Assembly (NCBI GenBank): GCA_023249395.1
Contig: JAHFCS010000035.1
Coordinates: forward strand, 1-10,372
Direction of reading: 5' to 3'
DNA: 10,372 nucleotides
Source: Gemmatimonadota bacterium
GTDB lineage: Bacteria; Gemmatimonadota; Gemmatimonadetes; Gemmatimonadales; Gemmatimonadaceae
The notes beneath the pieces are model-generated. The model did no database searches, had not been told where the DNA came from, and saw nothing but the letters and a program-made list of their open reading frames with translations. Shown here piece by piece: positions 7,859-10,372 of the stretch. The stretch's first letter is position 1, and each line of letters starts with the position of its first letter. The position numbers and the translations under genes were made by a program.

Positions 7859-9576
7859 GGCTGTTGCCGCCACCCCGGTCCGCGAACGACGCGCCCGGGC
7901 TTTGCCCCGGTGTGCTTTCCATCGCTCACCACTGCCACGCCATTCACGAATACATACTTCACGCCGACTGCCAACTGGTGCGGCTTCTCGAAGGTCGCGC
8001 GATCGGCGATCGTCGCCGGATCGAACACCACCACGTCGGCGTACATCCCTTCCCGCAGGAGACCGCGGTCTCTGAGCTTGAGCCGCGCAGCGGTGGCCGA
8101 GGTCATCTTCCGCACCGCATCCTCCAGCGTCAGCAGACTGTCCGTCCGCACGTACTTCCCGAGGATTCGGGCGAAGGTTCCATAAGCGCGCGGATGGGTG
8201 AGACCGGTGGCGCTGTCGGGGTCCTGCCCGCCGGCGTCGCTTCCGATCACTACCCACGGCCGCTTGAGCTGCATTGCAACGTTCTCCTCGGTCATGCTGA
8301 AATTGATCTTCCCGAGGTTGCCGGACTCGGCGAGCGTCAGCTCGATCACAGCTTCGGGCGCGCTCTTGTGCATGTCTCTCATCACCGCGCCGAGTCGCCA
8401 TCCCTCGTATTTCTTGAGCTCCGGCTTCGTGTATCCCACGATCGCTATCGCCGCCGAGCGCTCGGGATCGCACGAGCCGCTCTTCACCATGTCGGCAACC
8501 ACCCGCGCGCGCATAACCGAGTCGCGCAGGTTCGCCAGCAGCTTCCCGTTCTCGGCAACCCAATCGGGGAAGCACGACGATAGGCCGTTGGCCGACGCCG
8601 CGTACGGATACATCGTCGCTGCCACGTCGAGTCCCGCAGCACGCGCCGAGTCGATCTTCGCGATCATTCCCCCTGCCTTGCTCCAGTTGGCGCGGCCTGA
8701 CGCCTTCAGGTGATAGATGTCGAGCGAGACATTCCCCTCGCGGGCGATCCTGAACGCCTCGTCCATCGCCTCGAAAAGCTGATCGTCCTCCGAGCGCATG
8801 TGCGTGATGTAGGCGCCATGATAGGGCGACATCGCCTTGGCGCTCTCGATCAGCTCCAGCGTTGTCGCATAGCTTCCCGGCGGATAAATCAGAGCGCTCG
8901 AGAGCCCAAAGGCGCCGTCTTCCATCGCGTGCCGCATCACGGCGCGCATCGTGTCGAGCTCGGCGGCGGTTGCAGGACCCTGAGCCTGCCCCTTCGCGTA
9001 CGCGCGAACTGTCGCTGCTCCGAGGTAGGAGCCGACATTGATCGAGTTGCCATGACGGCCCATCGCGTCGAGCCACGCCCCGAATCCGTGCTCTCCGGCG
9101 AATGTCTTGTGCAGAGCGAGCAGCTGCGGCAGCGAATCCGGAATATCGAGCAACGCGAGCATGTTGGCGTTGATCGGAGCCGGAGTAGTGGCCTCCCCGA
9201 GTATTTCTGTGGTCACGCCCTGCATCCCCTTCCCGACGACGCGGCCGTCACGCCACAGGAGTGCATCCCACGAGTGGCCCTGGATGTCGATGAATCCCGG
9301 AGCGACGACGAGTCCGCGTGCGTCGATGCGCCGTTTCGCGGAGGCGTTCGCGAGCGCGCCGAAGGGAGTGACGCGTGTGATGCGATCGCCTGAAATTGCG
9401 ACGTCGCCGTAAAACCAGGCGTTGCCGGTGCCGTCAACGATGCGGCCGTTCTCGATCACTACATCATACGAAGCGGACGCGGGCGCGCCCGCTGGAGTCA
9501 TTCGGCCGGCGCACGCCGTCGTCGCGAGCGCTGCGATGACCAGAGGAATTGTCGATCTCATGTTGAGAATGTGCAC
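7840..9576 (-). CDS. Exported N-acyl-D-amino-acid deacylase-like amidohydrolase
   Basis: This 578-residue protein belongs to the amidohydrolase (urease-like TIM barrel) superfamily, D-aminoacylase group. Characterised members release the amino acid from N-acyl-D-amino acids with zinc. Visible parts are an export signal (MRSTIPLVIAALATTACAG, possible lipid Cys22), the small beta-sandwich opening YDVVIENGRIVDGTGNAWFYGDVAI, GFIDIQGHS (94-102), TTEILGE (122-128), THMRSEDD with His259, YHLKASGRANW with His289, GSDAGG with Asp447, HPRAYGTF (461-468) and the closing GMYADVVVFDP. The usual first His of HxH is Gln99, and the Cys ligand known from Alcaligenes D-aminoacylase is not present at 126-132, where Glu128 stands. 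This may be a sub-family trait with altered substrate. The last residues (PLRTAN) are encoded by the 10-bp repeat array. The start may be GTG 9576 or ATG 9561; neither has a strong ribosome site, and the signal peptide works with both. Confidence 0.88.
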   Translation of the reverse strand: MHILNMRSTIPLVIAALATTACAGRMTPAGAPASASYDVVIENGRIVDGTGNAWFYGDVAISGDRITRVTPFGALANASAKRRIDARGLVVAPGFIDIQGHSWDALLWRDGRVVGKGMQGVTTEILGEATTPAPINANMLALLDIPDSLPQLLALHKTFAGEHGFGAWLDAMGRHGNSINVGSYLGAATVRAYAKGQAQGPATAAELDTMRAVMRHAMEDGAFGLSSALIYPPGSYATTLELIESAKAMSPYHGAYITHMRSEDDQLFEAMDEAFRIAREGNVSLDIYHLKASGRANWSKAGGMIAKIDSARAAGLDVAATMYPYAASANGLSSCFPDWVAENGKLLANLRDSVMRARVVADMVKSGSCDPERSAAIAIVGYTKPELKKYEGWRLGAVMRDMHKSAPEAVIELTLAESGNLGKINFSMTEENVAMQLKRPWVVIGSDAGGQDPDSATGLTHPRAYGTFARILGKYVRTDSLLTLEDAVRKMTSATAARLKLRDRGLLREGMYADVVVFDPATIADRATFEKPHQLAVGVKYVFVNGVAVVSDGKHTGAKPGRVVRGPGWRQQPLRTAN

Positions 9577-9597
9577 CTGGTCACCACCCGTGACCAG
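9577..9597. promoter_or_regulatory. Perfect 8-5-8 dyad beside the deacylase start (operator or hairpin candidate)
   Basis: CTGGTCAC, a five-base spacer CACCC, then GTGACCAG: both arms are perfect reverse complements. The dyad touches the GTG codon at 9576 and lies in the 111-bp gap between the divergent deacylase and glycosyl hydrolase genes. It could be a regulator binding site, or an mRNA hairpin that hides the GGTGG-like ribosome site of the GTG start. If translation starts at ATG 9561 it sits about 16-36 bases upstream. No regulator gene is in the window. Confidence 0.45.
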
Positions 9598-9661
9598 CCG
9601 GGTGGATCATCCCTCTTGAGTCTCCGGCGCCCGACCCGCACATTCGGCACTCATGCCTCGA

Positions 9662-9667
9662 CATAAT
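9662..9667 (+). promoter_or_regulatory. Weak -10 candidate CATAAT for the glycosyl hydrolase gene
   Basis: CATAAT differs from TATAAT in one base and would place a start site about 14 bases before the GTG at 9688, giving a very short leader that still contains GGAAGG. No good -35 box lies 16-18 bases upstream, so this is only a candidate. Confidence 0.22.
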
Positions 9668-9687
9668 CCTCGTACAGCGGAAGGCCT

Positions 9688-10372
9688 GTGAATACCGCTT
9701 CGAGTTGGCTGCTGCTCGGCGCACTCCTGCTGACGGCTTGCGTGCCTCAGAAGCCGGTAACGCCGAGCCCGCGAATTACGGCCCCGCCGGAGATCCGCGC
9801 GTTGTGGGTCGTCCGGAACACGCTGGACCATCCCGACAGCATAAAGGCGATGGTCGAGCGGGCGCATCAGAGCGGCTTCAACACGCTTATCGTGCAGGTG
9901 CGCGGGCGCGGCGATGCGTTTTACAATGCGCGCTGGGAGCCACGAGCCGAATCGATCGTAAAGGACGCGAAGTTCGATCCCCTCGCGTCGGTGATAAAGG
10001 AAGCTCATCGCCACGGCATTGCCGTCCACGCCTGGTTGAACACGAACTTCCTCGCCAACATGGACACTCCGCCGACCGACCCGCATCACATCTACAATCT
10101 GCGGCCGGATCTAATCGCTGTTCCGTACAAGCTCGCCCGCGAGCTGTACTCGGTGGATCCACGCGACCCGCAGTTCCGCGCCAAGATACTGGAGTACTCG
10201 AAGGGTGCGCGGGATCGCGTTGAAGGGATTTACATGTCCCCGGCGGCGCCGGAAACGAAGGAACACGTTTATTCGATCTGGATGGACGTTCTCGAGCATT
10301 ACGACGTCGATGGGCTCAACTTCGATTACGTTCGCTATCCTGCGCCGGATTACGATTATTCCCGCGTCTCGC
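9688..10372 (+). CDS. Family-10-like glycosyl hydrolase (GHL10/DigH-like) lipoprotein, 3' end beyond window
   Basis: The visible part is 228 codons, open to the window edge. Residues 1-17 form a lipoprotein signal ending LTAC, with Cys18 as the lipidated residue; Val19 does not signal inner-membrane retention, so the outer membrane is likely. The catalytic barrel starts at PPEIRALWVV (33-42), then GFNTLIVQVRGRGDAFY (63-79), FDPLASVIKEAHRHGIAVHAWLN (96-118) and DGLNFDYVRYP (208-218). These are the ordered GHL10 (PF02638) motifs, including the DYxRYP segment with acidic residues at the active site. The best-known relative, E. coli DigH (YddW), is an outer-membrane lipoprotein that cuts peptide-free peptidoglycan strands. 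Whether this protein has the same substrate is inference. Only about half of a typical protein is present. GTG at 9688 is chosen because an in-frame TAA lies at 9664-9666, GGAAGG (9679-9684) precedes it, and the signal peptide begins there. It is transcribed divergently from the deacylase. Confidence 0.88.
   Translation, partial: MNTASSWLLLGALLLTACVPQKPVTPSPRITAPPEIRALWVVRNTLDHPDSIKAMVERAHQSGFNTLIVQVRGRGDAFYNARWEPRAESIVKDAKFDPLASVIKEAHRHGIAVHAWLNTNFLANMDTPPTDPHHIYNLRPDLIAVPYKLARELYSVDPRDPQFRAKILEYSKGARDRVEGIYMSPAAPETKEHVYSIWMDVLEHYDVDGLNFDYVRYPAPDYDYSRVS

Noticed and set aside
7763..9076. 437-codon minus-strand open frame in another frame of the deacylase
   Set aside because: It is very Arg/Gly-rich with no conserved motifs, while the frame used for the deacylase contains ordered amidohydrolase motifs.

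Overview
The window is a GC-rich, tightly packed bacterial segment from a diderm (Gram-negative) organism. It carries two TonB-dependent outer-membrane receptors, one SusC/SusD pair and two secreted or lipidated hydrolases. The SusC style (GVIVSNE, NRIADLNPGDIESVEVLKGASASAIYGSKAANG), the Oar-like receptor and the TTG/GTG starts behind GGAGG sites fit Gemmatimonadota best. An acidobacterial or other Bacteroidota-like diderm cannot be excluded without a database search. That assignment is inference from recalled family style.

Layout: four genes lie on the minus strand, read from right to left. The first is an exported N-acyl-D-amino-acid deacylase-like amidohydrolase (9576-7840). The second is an Oar-like TonB-dependent receptor (7727-4503). 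The third and fourth are a SusC/RagA-type receptor (4195-1217) and a SusD/RagB-type lipoprotein (1215-1, which runs off the left edge). Diverging from the deacylase, a plus-strand family-10-like glycosyl hydrolase lipoprotein (GHL10/DigH-like) starts at 9688 and runs off the right edge.

Non-coding structure: the 112-bp gap between deacylase and Oar-like receptor is filled by nine copies of a 10-bp word (ACTGCGRACT). Five are direct and four inverted, and the array runs into the deacylase stop codon and last codons. The 307-bp gap between the two receptors holds a degenerate 121-bp inverted repeat just downstream of the Oar-like gene, followed by a near-consensus sigma-70 promoter for susC-susD. 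The divergent gap at 9577-9687 holds a perfect 8-5-8 dyad beside the deacylase start.

How the genes may work together (inference): the GHL10 lipoprotein would cut glycan strands, the deacylase would release amino acids from N-acyl-D-amino acids, and SusD/SusC plus the Oar-like receptor would bind and import oligomers. This suggests scavenging of peptidoglycan or another D-amino-acid-containing polymer. SusC-SusD have their own promoter, so they may be a separate transcription unit that is only adjacent. I saw no CRISPR array, RNA gene, transposase or obviously novel defence system. The most unusual material is in the intergenic repeats.
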